The translations under genes and the position numbers were made by a program. A stretch of 64,000 bases of DNA from Actinernus sp. WN-2022 (Eukaryota; Cnidaria; Anthozoa; Actiniaria; Actinernidae): the NCBI GenBank assembly GCA_030867875.1, contig JAOWCC010000744.1:806001-870000 (forward strand), in the 5' to 3' direction. Positions within the stretch are counted from its first letter, which is position 1, and each line of letters starts with the position of its first letter. Shown one piece after another: positions 44,892 through 56,756 of this stretch. The notes beneath the pieces are model-generated. The model was not told where the DNA came from, made no database searches, and was given only the letters and a program-made list of their open reading frames with translations.

Positions 44892-45830
44892 GGGTAGGTA
44901 CAAAACACTGACCCCCGGTGCATGGACCCCCTCATGGACCCGGTCCATGGACCCTCTCATGGACCCGGTCCATGGACCCCCTATAATTTTTTCTCAAATT
45001 CTAAAAAAAAAAAAAAAACTTTGCGAATGTACGTTATCCTTTCCTTACGATTTTCGCTTCGGTGAAAATGTTTCGAACAACAACTAAGGTCTGACAAATA
45101 GGTCTGATGACGAAGTGCGATAAGGATCGTGAGAACATGTTATTTTGATTGACAACGGAGCGGTGCTTCTTTGCATACTTCACTTTATACTAGACGAAAA
45201 TGATTTAGTGAATAATTACTGCCGTCGCTCTGTCACGCAACGCTCGACTATGAAATTTTGGGCATCAGTTGCAATTTTGCACTGTGATACATTGCGTTTT
45301 AGACATTAATTTTCACGATAAATTATAGAGGAAAACTAAGCTTCAGAAAGTTCGCATTGTAACCTAATTGTCCTTATCGAGGCAGGACGTTTGAAAAGTG
45401 TTATTCTTCCATTGAGCTGCCATAAGCACAGATAAGCAAAGTGACATGTCGAGTTTCGATCGGGTCAGTAAACTCCTGTTTATTCCGCGTCGTTGAGTTT
45501 TGGGGGCATAATTGTGAAATGATTTTATTTACAAGTCTAATTTTACGCCACTGAAATGAAATGTGCGATGTCGGTCGATGTTTCGTATATTCTCATCTTG
45601 TATATATTTTTATATATTGGATATTGGTTTTGTTGCCATGTGTGATTTATTTATTGATCTGCCATGACCTGATTGCCTGTATAAGCCCTGGCCGAAGTGG
45701 AAACATTTCGCAAAATTTATGTTTTTTTTTAGAATTTGAGAAAATTTTATAGGGGGTCCATGGACAGGTGGTCCATGGACCGGGTCCACACGGGGTCCAT
45801 GGGCCGGGGGTCAGCGTTTTGTACTTACCC
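44892..45830. mobile_element. 939-bp long-TIR element with 9-bp target duplication
   Basis: GCTTTTTTG lies at 44883-44891 and again at 45831-45839. GGGTAGGTACAAAACACTGA at the left is inverted at the right with two mismatches, and the arms continue for about 110 bp through ccatggaccc repeats and an A-run / T-run pair. The interior has no transposase. A 9-bp duplication and long arms resemble Mutator-like elements; that class is an inference. Confidence 0.85.
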
Positions 45831-46277
45831 GCTTTTTTGAACGATTGCGCCAAGAGGTTTCTGAAACCGCCCGCACGATTCAGGTCAGCGGTAATATAAA
45901 AAGCAGTGCATCATGGGATCGATTCATGGCGGCCATATTGGTTTGTAGGGTGAAGGCAGGGTTGTCTTCATCTAATAGTAATGGCATTAAGGATTGGGAA
46001 ATGGTCCAGATGGCTATGTCTCTGAGGAATCTAAGATGCTAATGAACTGGTTTACTTACTCCTCTGTCTGGGAAAGCAAGAAAAACCTGAGGCTGGGTGG
46101 GTTGCGTATTTAAAACTACATGTACAACCAGAATCCAGCTTTGAGAAGCCAACTGTTTTAAAAACATTCGTACGTAAATGTCGTAAGCTTTCATGTAATT
46201 ATAAGCTTATTAGTTAATTCTTCTAGATAAAATGGACACTTTAGAAATGTATTCCTAAAGTATTAATGCGTAATTAA

Positions 46278-47756
46278 GGTCTCGATAAAGGTTCGACGTG
46301 TCATTTCGGAAAAACGCTCTTGCAACGTCGGAATTAAAGCCACATTGACGTACTATATACCGTTTTAAAGGTCTTGAATTGAAGAAAGTATATATTCAAT
46401 CCGTTTTGGACAAAAGTTAAAAGCGTAGATGTTGTATATATTTCTACGCGAAATGACTCCGTCCGCCAGAAGGAGTTCAGCCCTTCAGGCTTTGAAACAA
46501 TTTTTTTCTTAATTAGCCCTTTCGAATCCCAACTAAATTGACTCAAATACTGTGTCAGGCAATTTTGATATATTGTGTAGTACAGATTTTATGCATTTTC
46601 AAAGTTGAAAAAGTAGATTTTCATCCCATTTTGATACAAACCAGGTTATAAAACCTGAACGAAATATAATTTCAAAATTCTCCGACACAGCATTTGAGAA
46701 ACGGCTGTTTTCTACGACTCATGAAAATTTTAGGAAAATAGGACAAAACGCTAAAAGGCTGGACTTCAACAAAGTTCTGATTTTGGCCGAAAAAAACAGC
46801 CGAGAAACAGCCTGATAAAGGTTTTCGATTCATTTCACGGTTGACTAAGAAGTCCCGCCTCCAAGGGTAATCTCATTAACATTAACCAATCAGAGCGATT
46901 CATGTTGTGTTCAGTCTCGGCCGATTACAAAGTTCAGACGAGCCGCAGAACAGAGAAAGCTACTATACGTTCACCGATGCTCGATACTTCTACAGATTGA
47001 AACTAGTTAGCTGTAGTGTCGATTCCAGCTTAATTTCAAGAAGAAACACTCTTTTAGGAGTACAGAAAAATGGCACCACAGTCAGCAAACAATTAATATC
47101 ATGCAGGGAAAACCACTGAAGCGCAGCTCGATCCACACCATGTACACGGTAGACTGTTTATGTCATTCTAAAATTTGTCATCGCGCTGAAACAAAACCGG
47201 CAAACCTTAGCTTCCTGCATTGAATTCTCTTTAAATTTTTGGCCGATTGAAGATAACAAAACTTTATTGCTTCATTCTTTGTGGACTTTCAGTCTTCGAT
47301 GATTCTTACTTCTTGAAACTTGAGTATCATGATCCCTCCAGCCATTGTTTGTCCTAAGAACTTTACACCCGCTTCCAAATTTACTCACAAACTAAATTAT
47401 AACAAACTAAATTGTGCTGTGTTTTTTCTTCTTCTTTTTTGAATACGGCACCAAGAAAGATCTACTTTTACACTTTTGGGCATTGCATTATAAACGTAGT
47501 AAATCTTTACGAACGAAAAGTAGCGCAGAAAATCACAGGATAGCGAGAATGAAATAACATGCCCAGTGAATGACAGCAGCTGTCAATCATTTTTCGCGCC
47601 TTTTTTAGCGGGAAATCGGAAAGTCGCATTTTCAAGGCCTTAAATAATTTTTTTGAGTTTGAGTTTTTTTGTGATGCTAGGTTAGGGCTTTTAGATTTAG
47701 TATTTGCGAAAAAACGCATTTTCGAAACTTTTCCATTTTGAACCTTTATCGAGACC
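46278..47756 (-). mobile_element. 1479-bp TTAA-flanked element, copy 2, inverted
   Basis: TTAA at 46274-46277 and 47757-47760 flank GGTCTCGATAAAGGTT and its inverse. The interior is the reverse complement of 15325-16714 with substitutions and small indels. Confidence 0.85.
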
Positions 47757-47760
47757 TTAA

Positions 47761-48235
47761 ATGGATTAGTTGTCAAACATTTAATGTGCTTAACTTGCAT
47801 CAGCGGCCTATTTTGGAGAGGCATGAATCATATTCGTCAGCCAATGGACGTGTGAACTCGATGATTGTTCTGAATTCTATTCTGGTTATTATATCCTACT
47901 TTCCAAATATTGTTGAACATAACTTATAGTTGTTTCACGGGATCAGGCAAGCTCCTTAATTTTTTACATGTGATTTTACTTGATATGAGTACATTGTTTT
48001 AACTGCATGCAGCCTAGCTTTCTTGGTATCTACATGTACATTCGACTTTTCTTTATTTGAACAGATTTATTCAATGCAATTTTCCAAGAGCTGTAGTCAG
48101 GCTCACCAAAGGGGCTCTTGTAAAATAGCTAAATGGTGATAAAATCTAGTGGGAATTAACAATAGAAATGTAGCTAGATACATTCAAACAATTAACTATA
48201 TAAGAATAGAAAATTAATTATTAAGTGTATGTACT
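47761..48235. other. no gene seen
   Basis: AT-rich; the phrase ggctcaccaaaggggctctt at 48104-48123 recalls the hairpin of the ACTCGGGCC repeats but is isolated. Confidence 0.4.
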
Positions 48236-48405
48236 CATGATCATGATATTGCACTTGTGCATGATCACAGTTTGTTATTGTGATCACATGTTGTTATTGT
48301 GATCACATGTTATTTTTGTGATCACATATTACTTAGTGTGATCACACTTTGATTGCAGATCACACCATGACTCAGATGTGATCACCCAAAACCGTGATCA
48401 CAGAA
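48236..48405. repeat. second TGATCA array
   Basis: gtgatcaca occurs seven or more times, with spacer ttgttattgtgatcacatg duplicated. It mirrors the array at 43400-43575, about 4.8 kb away. Confidence 0.85.
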
Positions 48406-48849
48406 TATTTTTACTGGGGTCAGTGGCAGGGGGGGGGGGCTAGTATAAAATGTGTAGGCAGTCTTAAATTATTTAAATAATTTAAAGAGGGCACAACTAT
48501 ATAACAAGCCCCAAACATATGTAGGCCCTGAGGTCTACCACAGCCCATTGCCTGTTTAAGTTACATGTACTTGATCCAGTACAAATAATTAACATTTAAA
48601 GCAGTTTGAATTGTTGGATTTTATTAGGAGGCATTTGTTGGGATTTTTCTAGCTTTTGTTAGAAATGTATTTCATCTTTAAATTCCATACAATTTCAATA
48701 GAACTAAGGGTACTAACCGGACTAAGGACAATGTATTTTCGATGTGGGACATGTTTTTGTGAGGAACTAATTCATCCCACATCGATAGCAAGGTGGGAGA
48801 AATCAAAGCTTAAAATTTTATGTGGTGCATATCATAAGTACAATGCAAT

Positions 48850-48945
48850 ATTTGTGGCAATGTTGTATCGGATATATACATGTAATGGCTCGCCGAAGTG
48901 GCCTGCCATTGTATATCTGATACAACATTGCCACTCATATCATAA
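48850..48945. mobile_element. short foldback
   Basis: gtggcaatgttgtatcggat and its inverse, atctgatacaacattgccac, enclose about 35 bp. Confidence 0.65.
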
Positions 48946-49174
48946 ATAGTATTAAACAGTCGAAAAAACTGTTATAGCGACCAGTGCAATCCCGTTACAT
49001 TTTGTACCTATGAACAGCCATGGAACCAAACCATAAATTGTAACCGTGAACAGTAGTTACAAGCAGAGGGAGCAACCCATGTAGTGGCCCTCCAAGCCTA
49101 CATGTAGCTCTGGCAATAACCTTTTGACAGGAATTTTGTCTACAAGTACTTAATAATTACTACAAGTACTTGAT

Positions 49175-50620
49175 ATACGATAGCTTGATAATTTATACAG
49201 TTGGACATCACGTATACAACCCCCTCTCTTAAGCGACCACCTTCAATAGACATTAAGGGTGGTTTCTTTTAAAGAATAGATTGTTGGGTTTGATCTCATC
49301 CTTTAGATACATGTAGCTTGATATACAGTTGAACATCTTGTATGCGACCCCCTCTCTTAAGTGACCTGCTTCAATAGACATTAAGGGTGGTTTCTTATAA
49401 AGAACAGATTGTTGGGTCTGATCTCATCCTTTAGATACATGTAGCTTGATATACAGTTGGACATCTTGTATGCGACCCCCTCTCTTAAGTGACCTGCTTC
49501 AATAGGCATTAAGGGTGGTTTCTTATAAAGAATAGATTGTTGGGTTTGATCTCATCCTTTAGATACATGTAGCTTGATATACAGTTGGACATCTTGTATG
49601 CGACCCCCTCTCTTAAGTGACCACCTTCAATAGGCATTAAGGGTGGTTTCTTATAAAGAATAGATTGTTGGGTTTGATCTCATCCTTTAGATACATGTAG
49701 CTTGATATACAGTTGGACATCTTGTATGCGACCCCCTCTCTTAAGTGACCTGCTTCAATAGACATTAAGGGTGGTTTCTTATAAAGAATAGATTGTTGGG
49801 TTTGATCTCATCCTTTAGATACATGTAGCTTGATATACAGTTGGACATCTTGTATGCGACCCCCTCTCTTCAGTGACCACCTTCAATGGGCATTAAGGGT
49901 GGTTTCTTATAAAGAATAGATTGTTGGGTTTGATCTCATCCTTTAGATACATGTAGTTTGATATACAGTTGGACATCTCGTATGCGACCCCCACTCTTAA
50001 GTGACCTGCTTCAATAGACATTAAGGGTGGTTTCTTATAAAGAATAGATTGTTGGGTTTGATCTCATCCTTTAGATACATGTAGCTTGATATACAGTTGG
50101 ACATCTCGTTTGCGACCCCCTCTCTTAAGTGACCTGCTTCAATAGACATTAAGGGTGGTTTCTTATAAAGAATAGATTGTTGGGTTTGATCTCATCCTTT
50201 AGATACATGTAGCTTGATATACAGTTGGACATCTTGTATGCGACCCCCTCTCTTAAGTGACCTGCTTCAATAGGCATTAAGGGTGGTTTCTTATAAAGAA
50301 TAGATTGTTGGGTTTGATCTCATCCTTTAGATACATGTAGTTTGATATACAGTTGGACATCTCGTATGCGACCCCCTCTCTTAAGCGACCACCTTTGATA
50401 GACATTAAGGATGGTTGGCTATCAAGAATAGATTGTTGGGTTTGATCTCATACTTCAGATATACAGTTGGACATCTTATGTGACCCCCTTTCTTATTTAA
50501 GCAACCACCTTTGATAGACATTTACATGTAGGGTGGTTGCTTGTAAAGAATAGATTGTTGGGTTTGATCTCATACTTTGGATAGCTTCATATACAGTTGG
50601 ACATCTCGTACATGTATGTG
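49175..50620. repeat. 128-bp satellite, 12 units
   Basis: cagttggacatc (or cagttgaacatc) occurs at 49198, 49326, 49454, 49582, 49710, 49838, 49966, 50094, 50222, 50350, 50464 and 50594. The first nine steps are exactly 128 bp; the last units are altered. Each unit carries tgcgaccccctctcttaag and ggtggtttcttataaag. It resembles the TA-flanked ends at 21935 and may derive from such an end. Confidence 0.95.
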
Positions 50621-50720
50621 CATGTTTCTGGTTATTCTGTTTGTTATTGGTGCAGTGTTTCTGGTTGTTATCCTGGTTGTTATTGTACAGTATGTTGCAT
50701 TGTATTTGTAAAGTTTACCT

Positions 50721-51005
50721 ATGAAACATTTCCTCCCCTTCATAAAAAGTAGAAAGGGTGGAGAACTCAACAAAATGCCAAGTTTTACCAACAAATTCAA
50801 ATCAAGTTCAAACTCTCCTAACACACAGTACTTCCAATGGTTCATTAAATCCCTGCACTCTAAAAAAAAAGCTACCCACTTTCAACCCCAAATCATTCAT
50901 AGAACTAGTCTAAATACATCTGAACTATTACAATTTTCATTGAAGTGTGACCCTGAAAGTTTCAAGTCTCGTTTCGAAAGATGTTTCAAAGTTCGATTTT
51001 GTTAG
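50721..51005 (+). other. 94-codon open frame, unidentified
   Basis: Encodes MKHFLPFIKSRKGGELNKMP and ends SRFERCFKVRFC. It has many basic residues and no recognisable domain. The FxxQIIH phrase also occurs in a frame at 53620-53680. It may be a C-terminal exon of an unknown gene or chance. Confidence 0.2.
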
Positions 51006-51119
51006 AAGTACGCATGCGCACATAACGAGAGGGACTGAGTTCGACGATTAGTCACTTGGAAAATAAATGATGATTGTGTTTAAATCAACAAGCGCTTTCA
51101 TGGCACGGTGCGACAATCC

Positions 51120-51235
51120 ACTGGATTAATATCTACCAGGCATTCCTTGTGATTCGGCCAAGTTTTAAGCCCGGCTGGGCAAGGTTAGTAAGTGGATGGG
51201 TGACCGTCAAGGTACAATGTAAGTGGTACAGTAGG
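51120..51235 (+). rRNA. 5S rRNA-like sequence (pseudogene or 5S-derived repeat)
   Basis: gattcggccaagttttaagc, cggctgggcaaggttagta and gtggatgggtgaccgtcaag match the internal promoter half of 5S rRNA: A box to C box in order, with the ggttagta and ggatgggtgacc signatures. The 5' third does not match 5S well, and a T-run interrupts aagttaagc. It is more likely a pseudogene or the head of a 5S-derived SINE than a functional gene. Confidence 0.55.
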
Positions 51236-51510
51236 GTGTGTCAGGGGGGACAAGGAGAAAATTGAGAGGGAGTGGGAAGGAAGGGGGAGGAAGTAGAGGG
51301 GAGGGGTGAGTTATCAAAAAGTATTTTGTAGGGGAGGGGTGGGTGATTTCTTTTTCTTTTTAAATTTCCCCCCCCCCCCCCCCAAAAAAAACTTTTTTAT
51401 GAATCCCCCCAAAAATAAAAATCCCTTTTTAGAATCATTGATATTCCAACCTAGGTTGTTTGAAATCAACCTGAAATTAGAAACAACCTACAGTAATAAT
51501 TGTGTGCTAT
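51236..51510. other. purine-rich then C-rich low complexity
   Basis: A gggaaggaagggggaggaag-type stretch is followed by 17 C residues at about 51368-51384. No gene. Confidence 0.6.
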
Positions 51511-51511
51511 T

Positions 51512-51927
51512 ACCTCAGTGTGAGAACCACACAAACTGCATCATGATAACACTCCCTTTGCTAACTTAATGAATAATTTGTTACTTAGAATATTTCCCAA
51601 GCACCAGAAGCAGCACTTCTACAATTTTACAAGGAATTGGGCAGCCTCTACTTTAAACAAAATTACGCTGTACCAAGGGTAGGGGTTGAACCCAGAAAAA
51701 TCAGATTATAATGGCTGACATACATGTATTCCCCTACCCTAACCACTAGACCATGAGTGAACTGCTTGGTAGCAATTGTTTTTTCGGGTATTTATATCAA
51801 CTAATGATGAGTAGGTGCATAAATTATAATAGTATTATAGTATTCAATACACTATAATTGGTAATACAACAACTCACAGTGTGTGCAATGGCATGCAGTC
51901 TCCAGTGAGTGGTCCTTACACCGAGGT
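51512..51927 (-). mobile_element. TIR element with tRNA-like A and B boxes, copy 1
   Basis: acctcagtgtgagaaccac at the left and gtggtccttacaccgaggt at the right are diverged inverses, each next to TA. On the minus strand tcatggtctagtggttaggg (A-box-like) is followed about 50 bp later by gggttcaacccc (B-box-like). The same arrangement occurs at 59455-59974. No transposase. Confidence 0.7.
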
Positions 51928-51929
51928 AA

Positions 51930-52800
51930 ACCCAATAAATCATGTTTTCCTGTCCGTACATGTACATCATACCGATAGTCAGCTGTGGCCACTCTAGATC
52001 AGTAAACAAAGCAGTATCCAAACCCAAAATAATTTTCAGTGATAGGATTGGTGTTATTCATATGAAAGATTGAATTTAATGCTCAAAAACGTTTTTTTAT
52101 TTCTCTGAAATGTGTAGATTTTTAAGGTTTTTGTCATTTTTCAACATTTTTACCCTGTCAAAAGAAATATTCACAACTTATTTTCTGACTGTTTTCTAGC
52201 ACAATTTCATGTGACATCAATATTTAGTAAGCTTTGGGAAATACTTTTAACCAGTTTGGAATCTAATCACTTCTATTGGCTGAAAGCTACGGTCCTTTCA
52301 ACTTTAACACATTAGTAAGGTGTGATATTCATAGCCCTAATTTTTCACAAACTAATCTGCCCAAGGGATTTTGATAAAATTCTGAGTCTGAACATGCAGT
52401 TTCCAGTTGTTTAAAACAAATTGTTCAACTACATTTCAAGTAATGGTGCAAAATGTGAAAAAAGTGGGGTTGACTTACATTACAATTATGTCATTAGTAT
52501 ACATGTATGTGTGATAGGGTCAATATTTTGATATTATCAGTTGTGTCAATAAATTGTATAATGTTTGTTAAAATTTGAGCAAATTCAGGTAAAAATGTTT
52601 GATCAAAACAACCTTAAAAATTTAATATAAAGGGGCATGAAGATATCAAGATTGGAAGTGTAAAATTTCCATAGCCCTTTCCATCTGGTGAACTTTTTCA
52701 GCCCCTTCCCCCTATAGCAGAGAAAAATATCAGTGAAAATCACCAACATGTAAGGCCCCCATTGTATGTACATGTACCTCCGGTATTTATCAAGTCAGGC
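51930..52800. other. no gene seen
   Basis: AT-rich; short frames only. Confidence 0.4.
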
Positions 52801-52813
52801 AGCCCCCTTTTAG

Positions 52814-54920
52814 ATCTCAACAAGAGGCCCTGAGTGGCCTTAACTCGGGCCATCTATAGCATGTACTGCATGGAGTTCTAGCATAATTGTGTGTCAACAT
52901 GGTTTGTGCTAGAGTAGCCAGAGAATTGGTTCTCTACTGATGCTCTTGTCTGTCAAATGTCAATGTGCAAATGCCCCACGTATTCCAGGAGGGGGGTTAG
53001 GTTAGGGTATGCCTGGGGGGGGGGGGGGGGGGGGGTGGGGGTTGGAAATGATAGAGCCATAATACACACACAACACACACATACATACATGCTGTGCATG
53101 TACATTTCAGCCACAATTTCTCTCAATTCTGTAGTTTAATATTACTTTCTTTTCAATATTATTGTTCCTGGAGGGTCGTTAGAATTACAAAAAAAACTTG
53201 GTATGGGTGTTGTCGATTGAAGTGCAATGGTTATTTGAGTAGTCTTCACGATATTGAGTCACTCAAATTTGATGCATTGTAATTATATCAGGTGCAGTAC
53301 AACTATGAGAAATCAAGCAATTTAGAACAACAAATTCCACATAATGTTGCTATTCACGGTGAATAATTAGGTGATGTCATTCTACATGTGAAATAAAGTC
53401 ATCTATTTGTAATTCTCAATTATTAACAAACCAGTGGAGATGGCTAACATTCAGGCTAAATTCTCAATACAATATTTCTGATTGAGGTCATAAACTACAG
53501 ACCACCATTTTCTATTATTAGTGAGCTGCCACTGTGCTAGTGCTCATTTTCTACATCTTGAAGGAGACTGAAACTTATAATGGCAGGCCACAAATAAACA
53601 TGCAATGTCCACTCTTCTTATATCATTGGGGTCGCAGCAAGATTAATTTTCATTCCCAAATAATTCATAAAAATAATTGTACTCCTGATCATGACCGAGT
53701 GAAAGTGACAATGCTGACGTCAAGAACTGAGGAACAACAACAACAATTACATTTATTTTCTCATAAGATGATGGAAATGTTTACGAGTAATAAGGCATAA
53801 TAAGAAATACAATGATGAGAAGGTAGGTCCTTAAGGTAACCTTAGGGTTATCTTAAGCCAGGACCACCTCAGATGGAAAACACTGAAACAAGATCTAGCT
53901 TGCATGGATATATAATGGTACCAAGAAAGGGGAAGGGAAAGGGAAAGAAAGAGTGCCACTTGCATGTAAGTATACTCTCAGTTCTGGACCAAATTTAGTT
54001 ATGTTATAAACTTGCAATAATGATAAATACACTACTCTATACATAATATAATTATGTCAGTTCTAAAAAAAAAACATTAAATAATAATAAAATACAAAGA
54101 GGTACAGGCCAGATGTAAATAGACCCGGGAAATAGAACAAAATAAAACCAGTGTCAATAACACGCCACAGATAAATATACGATTTCCACATCAGAGTCAT
54201 TTATCGTTCGTTTGAAAAAATCTTCATTTCTGATTACTTAATCAGTTTATACTCACTCACTGCATGCTGGATTTTCGTTCCCAAATTTATAAACATTTAA
54301 ATTCATGTGCATGGGGGGCAAAACGACTGTAATTCTTTTAAAAGGCCCCTGTCAGTCAGAGAACTGAGAAATCTGGTCATTTCTACTACACTTTCGAGAG
54401 GTTAATAACAATAAATAACAACACAACGACAGTCAATTGGTATACGGGTTATCATGTTCAGATTAGCGGCTACTTACATTTAGAAGCTGTTGTCTTTATA
54501 TATAGTCAGTGTTGATCGCAGAGCGGACTAGCTGTCAGTGTCACGTCTCACGAGTGTATCTTAAAGCATGTCGCATAATATGTGATAAATTCACGTCCAA
54601 AGCCCGTGAAACACCTCTCAGCTTTAGAAAAGACAAAAATCTTGGTATTGCACTTGAAGGAATTAACCTTTGGTTTACACAAAAAAACAGCTGATATTAA
54701 AGGTTTTGCTAAGTCAAAACTCCCACTCGCTGCCATCTTGAAAAACCTGAAAATGTTGTTCACTGTCACATGGCTGGCGCAACGTACATTTGTACGTGTC
54801 ACGTGACCAGTCAAAATCTGATTGGTTGACAGCGCCAACCAGCGACAAGAAAAATAAATAAATAAACACTTGCGAAACTTTACTCGTGCCTCGGCCGAAG
54901 GCCTGGCTCAACTAATAATT
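52814..54920 (+). mobile_element. ACTCGGGCC repeat family, copy 3
   Basis: The left end aacaagaggccctgagtggc then cttaactcgggccatc and the right end ggccgaaggcctggctcaac match the family hairpins. The phrase gattggttgacagcgcc and cacttgcga next to the right end agree with 7440-7515. The interior is longer and only partly similar to copies 1 and 2. A G tract lies at 53018-53037 and a CA-rich microsatellite at 53064-53090. Confidence 0.6.
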
Positions 54921-55236
54921 GTTAGAGGTGTTATTTTGAAAAAAAAAGTTGTACATGTAGTATTAATAATATTAAAGTCGCAAACTTAGACAATATCATC
55001 AGTTTGAGCAGAAAAATGAGTGAATTAACGTAGATGCATGTACATTCTACATGACTGGGATAAAAGGTAAATCTAAAGTTCCTCTTTTCTTCCTATGAGG
55101 TAGAAAAACAAATTAAGGAGTCAAATCAATACCCACCCACTGATTCTTAATTCTCAGGTTAATTAATTCTCATTAATTGTCTTGCTGGCTTGTGCTTCAG
55201 TGAAACGTTAAGTATTAAATGTACAGAGGATAATTA

Positions 55237-55371
55237 TTACATGGTCATGCGGAGATACAGATTTTATCTTCGAGTGTTGATGAAATATCTTACGAGTGAG
55301 CACAGCGAACGAGTAAGATATTTCATCAACACGAGAAGATAAAATCTGTATCTCCAAGTGGCCACATAATG
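55237..55371. mobile_element. near-perfect foldback hairpin
   Basis: ggagatacagattttatctt is inverted as aagataaaatctgtatctcc, and the inner arms gttgatgaaatatcttac / gtaagatatttcatcaac also pair. The loop is about 20 bases. Arms of about 55 bp. Confidence 0.85.
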
Positions 55372-55446
55372 CTGTTTAATATATAATTATCGATGAATTT
55401 AATACCAGTTTCAATCTCCAACTAAAAAGGCTAGAAATCTTTGAAA

Positions 55447-55530
55447 GCAAGTCATTTTCAAAAGTGATATCTTCATGTGTGAAGATATCATTTATCAGTC
55501 TTCACACGTGAATATACATGTATCACTTTT
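55447..55530. repeat. hairpin with tgatatcttcatgtgtgaag core
   Basis: aaaagtgatatcttc and gaagatatcattt form a near-perfect 26-base palindrome. A further tcttcacacgtgaatatac and tatcacttttt give partly overlapping alternative pairing. Confidence 0.65.
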
Positions 55531-55603
55531 TCGAAAGAGATGTACACTGGTTATTTCATTGAAAATTATATATTAAAAGCAATTAATATCTAATTTAGGC
55601 AAG

Positions 55604-55775
55604 ATTAGCATGATCTTGGCAAGATTCTCAACCTGGGGAATGATGCACTATTTAATTTATAACAGGTATATAAGATCTTGGCAAGATCTAATCTTAAATT
55701 GGCAAGATCTTGCAAGATCTTGCAAGATTGACAACATCTAATCTTGCCAAGATCTTGCCAAGATTCTCAACCTGG
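55604..55775. repeat. GATCTTGCCAAGATC palindrome cluster
   Basis: gatcttggcaagat, its inverse and gcaagatcttgcaagatc recur, and aagattctcaacctggg appears near both ends (about 55621 and 55769). The unit is an inverted and tandem mixture rather than a clean satellite. Confidence 0.75.
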
Positions 55776-55779
55776 GTAA

Positions 55780-56756
55780 GCAATAAGTACATTGACATTG
55801 TATAACATATCTTACCGGTTTAGAAGCAGCTTTGTTCTTTCACACGTCAGCTTACATAATAAATCATGCCCTGTTCCTGTATACATATAGTATAGTCTTT
55901 GCTGTGTTTATTATATTAGCCATTTTGATGTCAATTTCCTCCTTCCAGTTGACACTGTCACGCACTCATTATGCGAAGGCGCTGTTCTTTCCATGATCTC
56001 AAGTGATATCAAGGCCATCCATGTAGTGTTATTCCCCGTGTTATTGTCTCCATTTTGCCTTTTCACCGGGTGTTTCGGCACGTTTTCCAATAATTATAAG
56101 TCAGTAGTATAATTTGGTACATCGCAATTTTCGCATGTTTGTTTGGAGTGAGTCGATCGACTCGCTGGTAAATCACATCTAGCACCTTTGAATCCAATCC
56201 AGTGTAGAATCATACCGTACAGACCTTTAGTAACGTATTTATGAGCTCTACAATACTCGAATAAACTCTGTTTGTGGGTTTTCTTTCCATTTTCTTGTCC
56301 ATTTTTAATAGAAGTTCCATATTTGAGATTTTAGAAAAGAAACGGTACGTGCCGCTGACCACAAACAATGTCATGCTCACTAGATTTTGGCGGGAAACAA
56401 TGACGTCACCACAGGGATCCCAAGCCGCTGGGCATATGGCTGCTTGTTTAAATGCAACGTTGTCTTGAATATTCGTAGGAAGTATGGCGCACTGCTTTTC
56501 TAACCTTTTAAAAATGTTCGAGTTCAATCGAGTCGAATATCACCTGGTCTACATCTCGACTGAAAAACAGTTCAACTACTACTGACTGTAGTTCTGGTCT
56601 GATAGCGATGTGGAAACCAACAAAGGACGTCACTCAAACTGGTTAGCTCAGATTGTTTTGTATCTCACACACAATTCAGGTTATTTTTTCTGTAAAAGTG
56701 TTCAAACCTAAAGTTGTCAAAACATAAAAAATAGTCTAGTATTTACAATCTCGGAA
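55780..56756. promoter_or_regulatory. possible host promoter around 56390-56410, minus strand
   Basis: A TGACGTCA palindrome at about 56399 lies next to TTTCCCGCC on the minus strand (E2F-like; ggcgggaaa on the plus). Downstream, minus ATG at about 56316 opens MELLLKMDKKMERKPTNRVY ending at a donor-like CTAAAG|gtctgt near 56247. No further exon is seen and the frame has no known domain. The rest of the stretch shows nothing. Confidence 0.25.
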
